DNA of 64,000 nt from Rhizobium sp. WSM4643 (GTDB taxonomy: Bacteria; Pseudomonadota; Alphaproteobacteria; Rhizobiales; Rhizobiaceae). Numbering within the stretch: position 1 is the first letter of the stretch; the number at the start of each line of letters is the position of its first letter. This document shows positions 16,261 through 25,294 of this stretch, piece by piece. A program made the translations under genes and the position numbers. The DNA lies in contig NZ_CP104043.1 of the NCBI RefSeq assembly GCF_025152745.1, positions 62,001 through 126,000 on the forward strand, read 5' to 3'. The notes under the pieces were generated by a model. It did not search any database. It had not been told where the DNA came from and was given only the letters and a program-made list of their open reading frames with translations.

Positions 16261-17349
16261 ATGCGGGTGGCTTTCTACGCGCCGATGAAATCGCCGAACC
16301 ATCCGGTGCCGTCGGGCGACCGGCTGATGGCGCGACTACTGATCCGGGTACTGGAGCTTGGCGGGCATCAGGTCGACGTCGCCTCCGAATTCCGTACCTA
16401 TGCCTCGACACCGCAAGCCGCAGCGGCGCTTGAACCCGCCATCGGCGCCGAACTGGAGCGGCTGCGGCTAAGATGGAAATCCGCGCCGCGGCCGGAACTC
16501 TGGTTCTGCTACCACCCCTATTACAAATCGCCCGATCCCTTCGGGCCGGCGATATCAGCCGAATTCGCAATTCCCTACGTCACCGCCGAATCCTCCTATG
16601 CGGCAAAACGCGACCGGACCGGCTGGGCCGCTGCCCAGAAGCGCGTGGGCGAGGCGATCACGCAGGCGGCGGTCAATATCAGCTTCACCGAGCGCGATCA
16701 GGCCGGGCTTGCAGCCGCCTTTCCGCAGGCGCGGCTTGCCAGGCTGAAACCCTTCATCGACACGGCGCTCTTCGAAAAAGTGTCGCCGGCGCCCGATCCG
16801 TGCCGGCTGATGACGGTCGCGATGATGCGTGCCGGCGACAAGATGGACAGTTACGCGATGCTCGCAAAAGCATTGCGGCTGATCGAAGACCGGCCGTGGA
16901 CGCTTTCGGTCATCGGCGACGGGCCGATGCGCCAGGAGGTGGAGGCGCTCTTTGCCGGCTTTGCCGGCCGCGTCGAATGGCTGGGCGAGCGGAATGCCGT
17001 CGAGATCGCCGAATTGCTCGGACATGGCGGCATCTATGTCTGGCCCGGCTGCGGCGAAGCCTACGGTCTTGCCTATCTCGAGGCCCAGGCAGCCGGTCTT
17101 CCTGTCGTGGCGCAGGCAACGGCAGGCGTGCCAGCGGTGGTCGAGGCTGGCGTGACCGGCCTGCTGACGCCGGAGGGTGATGTCGCTGCCTATGCAAGGG
17201 CGATCGCAACCCTGCTCGGCGACGGTCAAAAGCGTGACGCGATGGGGCAGGCGGCACGATGCTTCGTGCTCGAGGAGCGTTCGCTTGCGAGGGCTGCCCG
17301 TGTCTTGGACGGGATTTTGCGCAGAAGCGCAGGAACAGGAGTGAGGTGA
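16261..17349 (+). CDS. Glycosyltransferase family 4 / GT-B protein
   Basis: A 362-aa GT-B fold enzyme. The C-terminal donor-binding site shows GEAYGLAYLEAQAAGLPVVA near residues 264-283, with the E-x7-E pair typical of GT4 retaining transferases. The N-terminus (MRVAFYAPMKSPNHPVPSGD) fits the acceptor domain with a GDR loop. GAGGTG precedes the ATG. The stop overlaps the deacetylase start by one base, so a shared job in making or trimming a surface glycan or glycoconjugate is likely; the sugar is unknown. Confidence 0.85.
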   Translation: MRVAFYAPMKSPNHPVPSGDRLMARLLIRVLELGGHQVDVASEFRTYASTPQAAAALEPAIGAELERLRLRWKSAPRPELWFCYHPYYKSPDPFGPAISAEFAIPYVTAESSYAAKRDRTGWAAAQKRVGEAITQAAVNISFTERDQAGLAAAFPQARLARLKPFIDTALFEKVSPAPDPCRLMTVAMMRAGDKMDSYAMLAKALRLIEDRPWTLSVIGDGPMRQEVEALFAGFAGRVEWLGERNAVEIAELLGHGGIYVWPGCGEAYGLAYLEAQAAGLPVVAQATAGVPAVVEAGVTGLLTPEGDVAAYARAIATLLGDGQKRDAMGQAARCFVLEERSLARAARVLDGILRRSAGTGVR

Positions 17350-18089
17350 TGAACTGGGAACCGTTGGGCCGCGAGCTTGAACGCTGGCGTGCCGCCGGCC
17401 GCGTGGTGCGGTTCTGGCTCAGGGACGACGACGCCGTCGAACCGAGGCCTGATCTGGAAAAGCTGCTGTCGCTGACCGGCGACAACGGAATTCCGCTGAC
17501 GCTTGCCGTCATTCCCGCCCTGACGGGTGAGGCATTGGCCGCGCGGCTGGCGGGGGGAGCAGGCGTCGCTGTCGTCGTGCACGGCTGGTCCCACACCAAT
17601 CACGCCGGACCTGAGCGCAAGAAGCAGGAACTCGGCGGCGAACGGGCGTCCGAGGTGGTGCTCGGCGAGTTGCGCGAGGGATTACAGCGCCTGAAGCGGC
17701 TCCATCCGGCTCGCTTCCTGCCAGTGCTGGTGCCGCCGTGGAACCGGATCGATGCCGCCCTGATTCCTGCATTGCCCGAACTCGGCTTTGCCGCGCTTTC
17801 GACTTACGGGCGGGCAAGAAAGGGCGGACCAATCCCGCTGCTCAACACCCACGTCGACATTATTGACTGGCACGGCACGCGCGGCGGCCGCAGCGAGGGG
17901 GAGCTGGTGGCCGAACTGGTCGCCGAACTCCGCGACCGGCTTGCCGGCAGCGACGAGCCGATCGGCGTGCTCACTCACCATCTGGTTCATGATGCGGCCG
18001 CCTGGGATTTTCTGTCCGCCTTGTTTGCAGCGACGGGCCGGCATCCCGCCGTCCGCTGGTCATCGGCGTCGGAATTGCTGGAGCCTTAG
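17349..18089 (+). CDS. Polysaccharide deacetylase family protein (NodB-like fold)
   Basis: A 246-aa protein whose motifs fit the carbohydrate-esterase 4 / polysaccharide-deacetylase fold. An acidic metal/base motif RDDD lies at 25-28, an HGWSHTNH motif near 78-85 provides the two His ligands, and PPWNRID near 128-134 matches the catalytic Arg motif. No signal peptide is visible, so it should act in the cytoplasm on a precursor. The ATG at 17349 overlaps the stop of the glycosyltransferase (TGATG). It ends convergently with the hydrolase at 18086, overlapping by 4 bp. Confidence 0.75.
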   Translation: MNWEPLGRELERWRAAGRVVRFWLRDDDAVEPRPDLEKLLSLTGDNGIPLTLAVIPALTGEALAARLAGGAGVAVVVHGWSHTNHAGPERKKQELGGERASEVVLGELREGLQRLKRLHPARFLPVLVPPWNRIDAALIPALPELGFAALSTYGRARKGGPIPLLNTHVDIIDWHGTRGGRSEGELVAELVAELRDRLAGSDEPIGVLTHHLVHDAAAWDFLSALFAATGRHPAVRWSSASELLEP

Positions 18090-18976
18090 ACATTGCCGAT
18101 CAGGCGGCGTGAAACTCGCCCGAGAAACTCTCGCATGAGTGCTACGACGTCATCGAGATGCGTCTCGAGCAGCCAGTGGCCGCCGCCGAGCAGATGCAGT
18201 TCGGCATCCGGCAGATCGCGCAGGTAGGCTCGCGCCGATTTTTCCGGCATGTAGTGGTCGTTCGGCCCCCAGACGATCAAGGTCGGAGGCCGATATTCGC
18301 GCAGATATTTGCGGTGTCCCGGGAACCACGCCCGGTTCTCCTTCAGTCCGGCGATCAGGTCGGTAGCGATTTCCTTGCGCCGCGGCGTGATCAGCGACCA
18401 GTGCAGCTTCCAGAGATCCGGCGGGACCGTGTCGGCCAGAAGCGGCGGCAGATCGTTGAGGAATTCCTCCTTGAAGGTCTCCTCGCTGACTGCCTCCGCC
18501 AGCACCTTCTTCATCTCGGATCTCGGAAGCGTCCATGTCGCCTCGATCTCCGCATACTTCGGCCCGAGGGCATCATCATAGGGGATGTCGCCGTTCTGGA
18601 TGATCAGCGCCAAGATGCGCTGGGGGTCCTTGATCGCCAACCTCGCACCGATAGGCGACCCGAAGTCGTGGAGGTAGAGGACAAACCGGTCGACATTCAT
18701 CGCGCTGACGAAGGCCTCCAGCCAGGCAGCGTATCCGTCGAAGCTGTAGTCGAAATCATCAGGCGTGCCGCTGTAGCCCGCACCCGGGAAATCCGGCGCA
18801 ATCAGGCGCCAATGGTCGGCAAGGCGTGGCATGAGATTGCGAAATTCATAGGATGAGCAGGGATATCCGTGCGGCAGCAACAAGACCGGAGCATCTTCTC
18901 GGCCGGCCTCGCGGTAAAAAGTCTCGACGCCTGCAACCGTAACGAAGTGATGTCGGACGAGCGTGGCCACATTCAC
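18086..18976 (-). CDS. Alpha/beta hydrolase, haloalkane dehalogenase / epoxide hydrolase type
   Basis: A 296-aa alpha/beta hydrolase with oxyanion motif HGYP (36-39), nucleophile Asp104 in LHDFGSPIG, and a C-terminal catalytic His in GGGHWLLETH near 270. An Asp nucleophile rather than Ser points to the dehalogenase/epoxide-hydrolase branch. The natural substrate is unknown. Its start overlaps the stop of the GFA-family gene (ATGA), so the two form a small minus-strand operon. Confidence 0.85.
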   Translation of the reverse strand: MNVATLVRHHFVTVAGVETFYREAGREDAPVLLLPHGYPCSSYEFRNLMPRLADHWRLIAPDFPGAGYSGTPDDFDYSFDGYAAWLEAFVSAMNVDRFVLYLHDFGSPIGARLAIKDPQRILALIIQNGDIPYDDALGPKYAEIEATWTLPRSEMKKVLAEAVSEETFKEEFLNDLPPLLADTVPPDLWKLHWSLITPRRKEIATDLIAGLKENRAWFPGHRKYLREYRPPTLIVWGPNDHYMPEKSARAYLRDLPDAELHLLGGGHWLLETHLDDVVALMREFLGRVSRRLIGNV

Positions 18977-19347
18977 GTTCGGTCCTCCTCATACTGCTCG
19001 GCGCCCTCCACCGGTCGCAACCACGCTTCGCGGCGCTTGATCCAGAGTTCGTAGCGTGGCACCAGTGGCGTCGGCGCCTGCGAGAGGATGCCGAGCTTGA
19101 TTTCCGCCTCCTGGTCATCGGCGGAAAACAGCCGCGCGCCGCAGCCGGTGCAGAAGCGTCGGCCGTGGAATTCGCCGGTTTCGCCGGAATGTTCAAACTG
19201 GCCGGCGGGCCAGACCCCGTAGAAGGTGAAGGCCGAACCGCTTTCTTTTCTGCAGTCGGTACAATGACAGATGCCGACGCGCAGCGGTTCGCCCCGCACA
19301 GAAAGCTGCACCTGCCCGCAAAGGCATTGTCCGGAAAGCACGGTCAT
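18973..19347 (-). CDS. GFA family zinc protein (glutathione-dependent formaldehyde-activating / CENP-V type)
   Basis: A 124-aa protein with the GFA zinc-binding cysteine pattern: CLCG near residues 8-11, CHCTDC near 27-32, and CTGCG near 66-70. Proteins of this fold may bind glutathione adducts, but most are uncharacterised. The full family length is present. It is the first gene of a two-gene minus-strand operon with the alpha/beta hydrolase (4-bp overlap). Confidence 0.85.
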   Translation of the reverse strand: MTVLSGQCLCGQVQLSVRGEPLRVGICHCTDCRKESGSAFTFYGVWPAGQFEHSGETGEFHGRRFCTGCGARLFSADDQEAEIKLGILSQAPTPLVPRYELWIKRREAWLRPVEGAEQYEEDRT

Positions 19348-19475
19348 GGCTGATACCCCGTTTCATCGATCTTGCGCTGCCGGGAAAACAGTCGGATCCG
19401 ACATCTGTTCCGTCAGCAAGGCGCAAGCTGCCGGGCGCGCCTACTTGCGCGGCGGGTGCAGGAGACTTGTCGGTT

Positions 19476-20306
19476 CTAGACCACCATAGTCTGGTTGTCG
19501 CGGGCGGCGAAGGCGCCGGGGAAAGCGTCCTGCGCCTGCGCTTCCATCTGCGCCAGCTGTTCGTCCGTGCGGGAGGGGGCGTGGTGGAACAGAGCGAAGC
19601 GTTTAGCGCCCGCCATTTTCGCAAGCTCGGTGCCGTGCTGCCAGGTCGAATGGCCGAAGCCCTTGAAACGCTGCATCTCGTCTTCATTGTAAGTGCAGTC
19701 GTAGACGACGAGATCGGCGCCCTGCATCATCTCCAGCGAAACCGGATCGTAGCTGCCTGGAATATGCTCGATGTCATAGACGAGAGCGACCGAACGGCCC
19801 TGCCATTCGATGCGGTAGCCGATGGCGCCGCCCGGATGGTTCAGCATGAAGGTCTTGATCTCGATGCCCGCATGGGGCGTCAGCACCTGACCGGCATGGA
19901 AATCGCGGAAGTTCATCGTCGCCTGGCAGATGTCGGTCTTAACCGGAAACCAGGGCGGGCTGATGAACTGCTCGACCATTTCCCGCGTGCTCATCTTGCC
20001 ATGGAGATGGCCGGACCAGATGTTGACGTTGATCGAGGGATAATAGATCGCCTTGAAGAAGGGCAGGCCGATGATGTGGTCGTAGTGGCAGTGGCTGAAG
20101 AACAGATCGACGTCGCTGACGCTGTCGGCGAGCAGCGAGAGCCCAGCCTCGCGCAGGCCGGAGCCCGCGTCGAAGATCATCCGATGTTCTCCGCAGCGAA
20201 TTTCGATGCAGGAAGTGTTACCGCCGTAGCGATCGAACTCGGGGCCCGACACGGGAATACTGCCGCGGACGCCCCAAAATTTAACCTGAAATAAATCTGT
20301 CGTCAT
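19476..20306 (-). CDS. Metallo-beta-lactamase fold hydrolase
   Basis: A 276-aa protein with the complete metal motif HCHYDH (72-77), the N-terminal segment WGVRGSIPVSGPEFDRYGGN (11-30) and a later DCTYN segment carrying the bridging Asp. The GVRGSIP...YGGNT start marks an MBL branch containing putative phosphodiesterase-like enzymes; the substrate is not known. It is transcribed alone on the minus strand, with about 500 bp of non-coding DNA upstream. Confidence 0.82.
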   Translation of the reverse strand: MTTDLFQVKFWGVRGSIPVSGPEFDRYGGNTSCIEIRCGEHRMIFDAGSGLREAGLSLLADSVSDVDLFFSHCHYDHIIGLPFFKAIYYPSINVNIWSGHLHGKMSTREMVEQFISPPWFPVKTDICQATMNFRDFHAGQVLTPHAGIEIKTFMLNHPGGAIGYRIEWQGRSVALVYDIEHIPGSYDPVSLEMMQGADLVVYDCTYNEDEMQRFKGFGHSTWQHGTELAKMAGAKRFALFHHAPSRTDEQLAQMEAQAQDAFPGAFAARDNQTMVV

Positions 20307-20805
20307 CGTTCTTCAAACCGGCCTTCCCGCATCGCCATCGTAGTCATTGTTCATCCCGATGCGAAGCAGTAGAATTCCACGGGTTTGCCTGCGGCCCCTT
20401 TCATTCTCCTAACCGCTAGCGGAAGAAGAAGTAGATTTTCCTAAGCAATCGGCTTTCGCTTCGGAAAGCAACCCAGTATGGTTGGTTTTCGGTAAACGGG
20501 CTGCTGAGGGCGGGACATTTTCCCGTACGTCATGCCTATTAGATGGTTGCGCGCGATTGAAAAAGCAATTGCCGCCCTATTGAGCCGAAAAATCCAGTTT
20601 TAAGAGCAGCACGAAAGGCCTCTTGAAGGGGGCTTCGCCCAACACGCATGGGGCACGGTGTTATGGTCAGGCCCTGCCGGCCGCTTCCACGTTCTCCGGC
20701 AGCATCATATGAGAAAATTCTAATTCCTGTTCTGCGAATGTCTTCTTGATTGAGAATGCCAGAAAGAGATATATCCGACGATACAGAAAATATAAGAGAC
20801 TCGCC
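20307..20805. other. 500-bp intergenic region without a recognisable gene
   Basis: This lies between the MBL hydrolase (minus) and the first FCD regulator (plus). No frame here matches a family I know. ATCATATGAG at 20704-20713 is the reverse complement of CTCATATGAT upstream of the ABC transporter genes at 24344-24353, a possible shared regulator site. Confidence 0.4.
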
Positions 20806-21474
20806 ATGTTGCAGCCGGTTATCAACGAGACCATTGCCGAGAGCAGCTACAGGCGCATTCGGGCCGACATCATTTTTGGCCGGCTGGCTCCAGGACAAAA
20901 ATTGAAGCTGGAAAGCCTGAAGGAGTCCTACGAGACCAGCATCAGTACACTTCGGGAGGTGCTGAACCGGCTGTCCTCCGAGGGGCTTGTCGTTGCCGAG
21001 GGACAAAAAGGTTTCGAAGTGTCTCCGGTATCCGTTTCGGACCTCAAGGAGACAGCGGCGCTGAGGCTTCTGCTGGAAACACATGCGCTGGAACAGTCGT
21101 TCGTGCATGGCGACGTAGAGTGGGAGGCTCCCCTCGTATCGGCGCATTACAAATTGGCGCGGATGGAACGGGTGATGGCATCCGGCGACACCAGCAGAGC
21201 CGAGGACTGGAAGCGCTACGACTGGGAGTTCCATCAGGCCTTGATATCCGCCTGCGGATCGAAGCTCCTGATGGAGACGCACTCGGTGATCTTCGACAGA
21301 TATCTCAGATATCAGATGGTCGCCTTGTCCTATCGAGGCGATGTCGCCGCCAATGAACATCAGCAGCTTTTGGATGCGGCGCTGCGACGTGATGCGGAGA
21401 CGGCCAAGCGCGTGCTTGTGCTGCATATCCAAGGCGGGGTCGAACATGCGCTGGCAAGAGGGACACTGAAATAG
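20806..21474 (+). CDS. GntR family regulator, FadR/FCD subgroup (copy 1)
   Basis: A 222-aa regulator with an N-terminal winged helix (about 8-72, including SISTLREVLNRLSSEGLV) and a C-terminal FCD ligand domain (about 85-215) with the metal-site pattern RYDWEFHQAL. I chose ATG 20806 (MLQPVIN), which aligns with the start of copy 2; the frame is open from 20746. FCD regulators usually sense small carboxylic acids. It is followed 75 bp later by a paralogue and sits beside the dehydroshikimate dehydratase gene, so it probably controls quinate/shikimate-type catabolism. Confidence 0.85.
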   Translation: MLQPVINETIAESSYRRIRADIIFGRLAPGQKLKLESLKESYETSISTLREVLNRLSSEGLVVAEGQKGFEVSPVSVSDLKETAALRLLLETHALEQSFVHGDVEWEAPLVSAHYKLARMERVMASGDTSRAEDWKRYDWEFHQALISACGSKLLMETHSVIFDRYLRYQMVALSYRGDVAANEHQQLLDAALRRDAETAKRVLVLHIQGGVEHALARGTLK

Positions 21475-21549
21475 AAATGATCCGGACGTTGCTCTTCGAG
21501 CTTTAGGTCCACCAACACAGGTGACATTGCGGCAAAACCAGGAAAAGCC

Positions 21550-22224
21550 ATGCTCAAGCAAGTCCATGACCCGGCTGAAACAGTAAGCGACGTCGTCTTC
21601 CGGCAGATCCGCCAGGATATCATATCCGGGACATTGCCGCCGGGGGCCAAGATCAAGCTGGAGCAGGCAAAGGAGCGCTACTCCATCGGCATTTCATCGC
21701 TGCGTGAAATTCTAAGCCGCCTGACGACGGAAAACCTCGTTGTCGCCGAGGGGCAGCGCGGCTTTGAAGTCAGCCCTGCTTCGCGCCGCGAACTTCTGGA
21801 ACTCGCCGACCTCCGGATTGTTCTTGAAACGCATGCGATCGGCCTTGCATTCGCTGCGGGAAATCTTGAATGGGAGGGGCGCATCGTCGCTGCCCATCAC
21901 AGGCTGGCTGCCGCCGAACGCAAGCTCCTTGCGGGTGACGTCTCGCGGACCGTCGACTGGGTTCGATACGACTGGGAGTTCCATCAGGCGATCGTCTCGG
22001 CCTGCAATTCAGCGACGCTGATGGCGACATTGTCGTCTGTCTTCGACCGCTTTCTTCGTTACCATATGCTGGCTGAGAGTTTTCGCGGAAAGCCAGTCGT
22101 CGATGACCACAGGCTTTTGTTTGAACTTTCCATTCAGCGCGACGTCGCTGGCGCGACCGACGTCGTCAGAAGGCACGTTCAAAGCGGCGTGGAGCATGTG
22201 CTGAAGAGCGGCCGGATTCGCTAG
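21550..22224 (+). CDS. GntR family regulator, FadR/FCD subgroup (copy 2)
   Basis: A 224-aa paralogue of the preceding gene, with close matches in the helix-turn-helix (SISTLREVLNRL versus GISSLREILSRL) and the FCD domain (RYDWEFHQA in both). The tandem layout suggests duplication and divergence for two ligands or two promoters. The TAG stop is the first codon of a RIME-like repeat (TAGAGCAATTCC). It is convergent with the QsuB-like gene. Confidence 0.85.
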   Translation: MLKQVHDPAETVSDVVFRQIRQDIISGTLPPGAKIKLEQAKERYSIGISSLREILSRLTTENLVVAEGQRGFEVSPASRRELLELADLRIVLETHAIGLAFAAGNLEWEGRIVAAHHRLAAAERKLLAGDVSRTVDWVRYDWEFHQAIVSACNSATLMATLSSVFDRFLRYHMLAESFRGKPVVDDHRLLFELSIQRDVAGATDVVRRHVQSGVEHVLKSGRIR

Positions 22225-22315
22225 AGCAATTCCGGGAAAAGTGCGAAGCAGTTTTTCAAAACAAAAGCTTAGAGTGGCTCTGCTCTCGATGAAAAACTGA
22301 ACCGCTCTAAACCAG
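22222..22315. repeat. RIME-like palindromic repeat between convergent genes
   Basis: It begins TAGAGCAATTCCGGG and ends with GAACCGCTCTAAACC, with internal stems such as CTTAGAGTGGCTCTGCTCT. It overlaps the stop of the second FCD regulator and lies 5 bp from the end of the QsuB-like gene, so it may also terminate both transcripts. Confidence 0.6.
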
Positions 22316-22319
22316 GGCC

Positions 22320-24215
22320 TCAAGAGGCGTCTTTCGGAATTCCTTCCGGACGCATCTGTTTCTTCAGGGCGGCGATCCGGAAAATTGCGTTCGGCGCGCC
22401 GTAGCCGCGATATCCGCGGCGCTCGACGATCTCGAAAAAGAAACCCTCTCCATAGGTTCCGCTATAGAGCTGGAAATATTCGCCATGCTCGTCCCGATCA
22501 TAGAGGATGTTCTCCGCCTTCAGCCGCTCGGTCAGGGCAGGATCGAGGCCGAAGCGTGCTTCGACGTCATCGTAGTAGTTCGGCGAAATGTGCAGCGATC
22601 TGAAACCACAGGCACGAAGGTTTTCGGCGGTTGCAAAGATGTCGTCGGTCAGGAACGCCAGGTGCTGGATGCCGGCCCCGAATTTCTCGGCCATGAAATG
22701 TCCCGCCAAGGTGCGGCGGTTCTCGGCGCCGTTCATGGTGATGCGCAGCGCCCCGGTGTCGTTCTCGACGACTTGACTGCGGACCACCCCGGCCGGATCG
22801 ATGATATCGACCATCGGGGTCTTCCGCGTCTCGAAAATGGAGGTGTAGAACAAAAGCCAGGTGAGCATTTCATCGTAGCCGACCGTCTGGGCGACGTGGT
22901 CAATGCGCAAAAGACCAGCAGACGGCGCGTCGCTGTCGTCCGTGACCGGCTGAAAGTCGATTTCGGAGAAGCGACCCAATGCGCTCTTGTCGTCGATGAG
23001 ATAGATGATCCCGCCTCCCACGCCCCGAATGGCAGGCAGCTCGAGCTCACCGTCTGCGACAGGCTGGGTGAACGGCTCTGCATCCAAGGCGAGCGCCCGC
23101 TCATAGGCCTTTGTCGCATCGTCCACGATCAGGGCCATGGCATAGGCAAAAGTACCGTGAACGGCGTAGGCCGCATTCGCAAATCCTGCCTGATCGACAT
23201 TGACGAGGATCCGGATCTCGCCCTGCTCGAAGAGGGAGACCTTTTTCGTGCGGTGGACCGCCGTCTTTTTGAACCCGAGGGTGCGCAGCAATGCAACCAG
23301 TTCGACTTCGTCTTCCTCGTCCGTGGCAAACTCGACGAAGCCGACGCCCTTGACGGAAGGCCTTTCCGGCATCGCCGCCCCGGTCATGCTGCCGATGCCG
23401 AGATGGCGTCGGACCTGATCGCCAAGATAGATTAGCGAGCGGTGGCCATCGGCGGCAATCGCCCGCGATAAACCGCCTCGAAACTGGTCGTTGAAGATCT
23501 CCAGGGAGAAATACCCGTCATAACCTGTTGCCGCGACGGCTTCGGTGAACGCCGTGACGGGAAGGTCGCCTTCCCCCGGCATGTTTCGGAAGTGGCGGCT
23601 CCAATAGAGCAGGTCCATGTCAATCAGCGGCGCATCGGCAAGCTGGACGATGAAGATCTTCTCCTTAGGAATCGAGCGGATGGAATTGACGTCGATCTTG
23701 CGCGACAAAGTGTGGAAGCTGTCGAGGATAAGACCGACATTCGGATGATCGGCGCGACGGACGATCTCCCAGGCGTCGCGGTGGTCGCTGATATGGCGAC
23801 CCCAGGCAAGCGCCTCGTAGCCCACCCTCAGTCCTCGCCTGGCGGCACGCTCGCCGAGTTCATGAAAGTCCTCTGCCGCCCGGTCGATGCCGCCGATGGC
23901 GGCCGGCGAGACGTTTGAACAAACGAGCACCAGGTCCGTTCCCAGCTGCTGCATGACGTCGAACTTCCGTTCCGCGCGGTCAAACGTGCGGCTCCGCAGC
24001 GGCTCCGGCATGCCCTCGAAATCACGAAATGGCTGAAACAGGGTAATCTCCAGGCCGTGGTCGCGGACGAGTTTTCCGACATCGGCCGGGCTGCCGTCGA
24101 AGGCGAGGAAGTCATTCTCAAAGATCTCGACGCCGTCGAAGCCCGCTCGGGCGATCGCCTCGAGCTTCTCCGGCAGTTCGCCGCTGATCGTTACAGTCGC
24201 AATCGAGGTCCTCAT
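22320..24215 (-). CDS. 3-dehydroshikimate dehydratase, QsuB type (isomerase/epimerase domain fused to HPPD-like domain)
   Basis: A 631-aa fusion. Residues 1-290 are a TIM barrel of the sugar-phosphate isomerase/epimerase type (ARAGFDGVEIFENDF near the start). Residues about 305-620 are a two-repeat VOC domain like 4-hydroxyphenylpyruvate dioxygenase, with all three metal ligands visible: His in RIDHVAQTV, His in IQHLAFLTD, and Glu in FFFEIVERRGYRGYG. This architecture is that of QsuB, which dehydrates 3-dehydroshikimate to protocatechuate. I chose ATG 24215 because GGAAGGG precedes it. It is divergent from the ABC transporter/aroQ operon, and the product would feed the pca genes at 31053-34824. 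Confidence 0.82.
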   Translation of the reverse strand: MRTSIATVTISGELPEKLEAIARAGFDGVEIFENDFLAFDGSPADVGKLVRDHGLEITLFQPFRDFEGMPEPLRSRTFDRAERKFDVMQQLGTDLVLVCSNVSPAAIGGIDRAAEDFHELGERAARRGLRVGYEALAWGRHISDHRDAWEIVRRADHPNVGLILDSFHTLSRKIDVNSIRSIPKEKIFIVQLADAPLIDMDLLYWSRHFRNMPGEGDLPVTAFTEAVAATGYDGYFSLEIFNDQFRGGLSRAIAADGHRSLIYLGDQVRRHLGIGSMTGAAMPERPSVKGVGFVEFATDEEDEVELVALLRTLGFKKTAVHRTKKVSLFEQGEIRILVNVDQAGFANAAYAVHGTFAYAMALIVDDATKAYERALALDAEPFTQPVADGELELPAIRGVGGGIIYLIDDKSALGRFSEIDFQPVTDDSDAPSAGLLRIDHVAQTVGYDEMLTWLLFYTSIFETRKTPMVDIIDPAGVVRSQVVENDTGALRITMNGAENRRTLAGHFMAEKFGAGIQHLAFLTDDIFATAENLRACGFRSLHISPNYYDDVEARFGLDPALTERLKAENILYDRDEHGEYFQLYSGTYGEGFFFEIVERRGYRGYGAPNAIFRIAALKKQMRPEGIPKDAS

Positions 24216-24463
24216 GTCAAAGCCCTTCCGATATCCGTGCGGGATTGAACGAGCGCCGAACACAAAGATGCATTCCAGAAAACCGCTCGTTACTATTATG
24301 GCAAATGTCGTGAGGAATTCAAATAGCGTGTCTTATTATAAACTCTCATATGATTTTAAAAAACTCTGTTGATTTCAGTGCTCGTCTCTGGCAATCATTC
24401 CTCACACAGTCAAAAGGTGAGGTGGCTGTCCGGTCGAATGACCGCCAAAGGAGGAGGAGTTAC
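24216..24463. promoter_or_regulatory. AT-rich divergent regulatory region (qsuB-like / transporter operon)
   Basis: This 248-bp region is clearly more AT-rich than its surroundings around 24290-24370 (for example TCTTATTATAAACTC and ATGATTTTAAAAAAC). CTCATATGAT at 24344-24353 recurs inverted at 20704-20713 upstream of the first FCD regulator. AAGGAGG immediately precedes the transporter start. No promoter pair could be fixed with confidence. Confidence 0.4.
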
Positions 24464-25294
24464 ATGTTCAAGTCTTTGCTAACGCGCCGAAACGCGATGC
24501 TCGGAGCCGCGGCCCTGGTGGCTGCCGTCATCCTGGCGCAACCGGCCGCCGCCATCACGCCTGATGAAATCAAGGCTCGCGGCAAGATCATCGTCGGAAT
24601 TCAGGGTGACAACCCGCCCTGGGGCTTTGTGACCAGCGGCGGCAAACAGGACGGCCTCGACGCCGACATCGCAACGCTGTTTGCCAAGGAACTGGGTGTA
24701 TCCGTCGAGTTCGTGCCGCTTGAAGTCAACAATCGCATTCCCGCACTGACGGCCGGCCGTGTCGACGTTCTCTTCGCAACAATGGCGATGCTGCCGGATC
24801 GCGCAAAGGCCGTGCAGTTCAGCAAGCCCTATGTTGCCAACGCGATCGTTCTGATTGGTCCGAAATCGGCTGAGATCAAGACGAATGCCGACATGGCCAA
24901 GTTCACGGTCGGCGTCGCCAAGGGTGCGGCTCAGGACACCCAGGTCACCAAGAACGCACCGCCGAGCACGACTATCCGCCGCTATGACGGAGACGCCGCG
25001 AGTGTCCAAGCCCTGGTGTCCGGCCAGGTCGAGACACTCGGTGGCAATATCTTCTACATGGACCGGGTGGAGAAGGCCCGTCCGGGCGAATTCGAAAACA
25101 AGCTTGAATTCCAGAAGCTCTACAATGGTGCTTGCACGCGTCTCGGCGAAAAGGAAATCAATGCGGCGCTCAACACCTTCATCGACAAGATCAAGGCCAA
25201 CGGCGACCTCAAGGCAGTCTACGACAAGTGGATGAAGGTTCCGGTACCGGAATTCCCGGAAAAGCTGGAAGGCATTCCATTCGCGGCGAACTGA
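24464..25294 (+). CDS. ABC transporter substrate-binding protein (polar amino-acid type, possibly quinate/shikimate)
   Basis: A 276-aa periplasmic protein with a signal peptide over about residues 1-29 (ending in AQPAAA) and the SBP_bac_3 fold (KIIVGIQGDNPPWGF, then DGLDADIATLFAKELG). I chose ATG 24464 with AAGGAGGAGG upstream. The family normally binds polar amino acids. Here it opens an operon with dehydroquinase and shikimate-dehydrogenase-like genes, so a hydroaromatic acid ligand is inferred from context only. A hairpin-rich repeat follows it, which could lower downstream expression. Confidence 0.82.
   Translation: MFKSLLTRRNAMLGAAALVAAVILAQPAAAITPDEIKARGKIIVGIQGDNPPWGFVTSGGKQDGLDADIATLFAKELGVSVEFVPLEVNNRIPALTAGRVDVLFATMAMLPDRAKAVQFSKPYVANAIVLIGPKSAEIKTNADMAKFTVGVAKGAAQDTQVTKNAPPSTTIRRYDGDAASVQALVSGQVETLGGNIFYMDRVEKARPGEFENKLEFQKLYNGACTRLGEKEINAALNTFIDKIKANGDLKAVYDKWMKVPVPEFPEKLEGIPFAAN

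Noticed and set aside
20539..21567. A 342-codon minus-strand frame over the first FCD regulator
   Set aside because: The plus-strand FCD regulator has a clear HTH and a paralogue; the antisense frame has no family resemblance.
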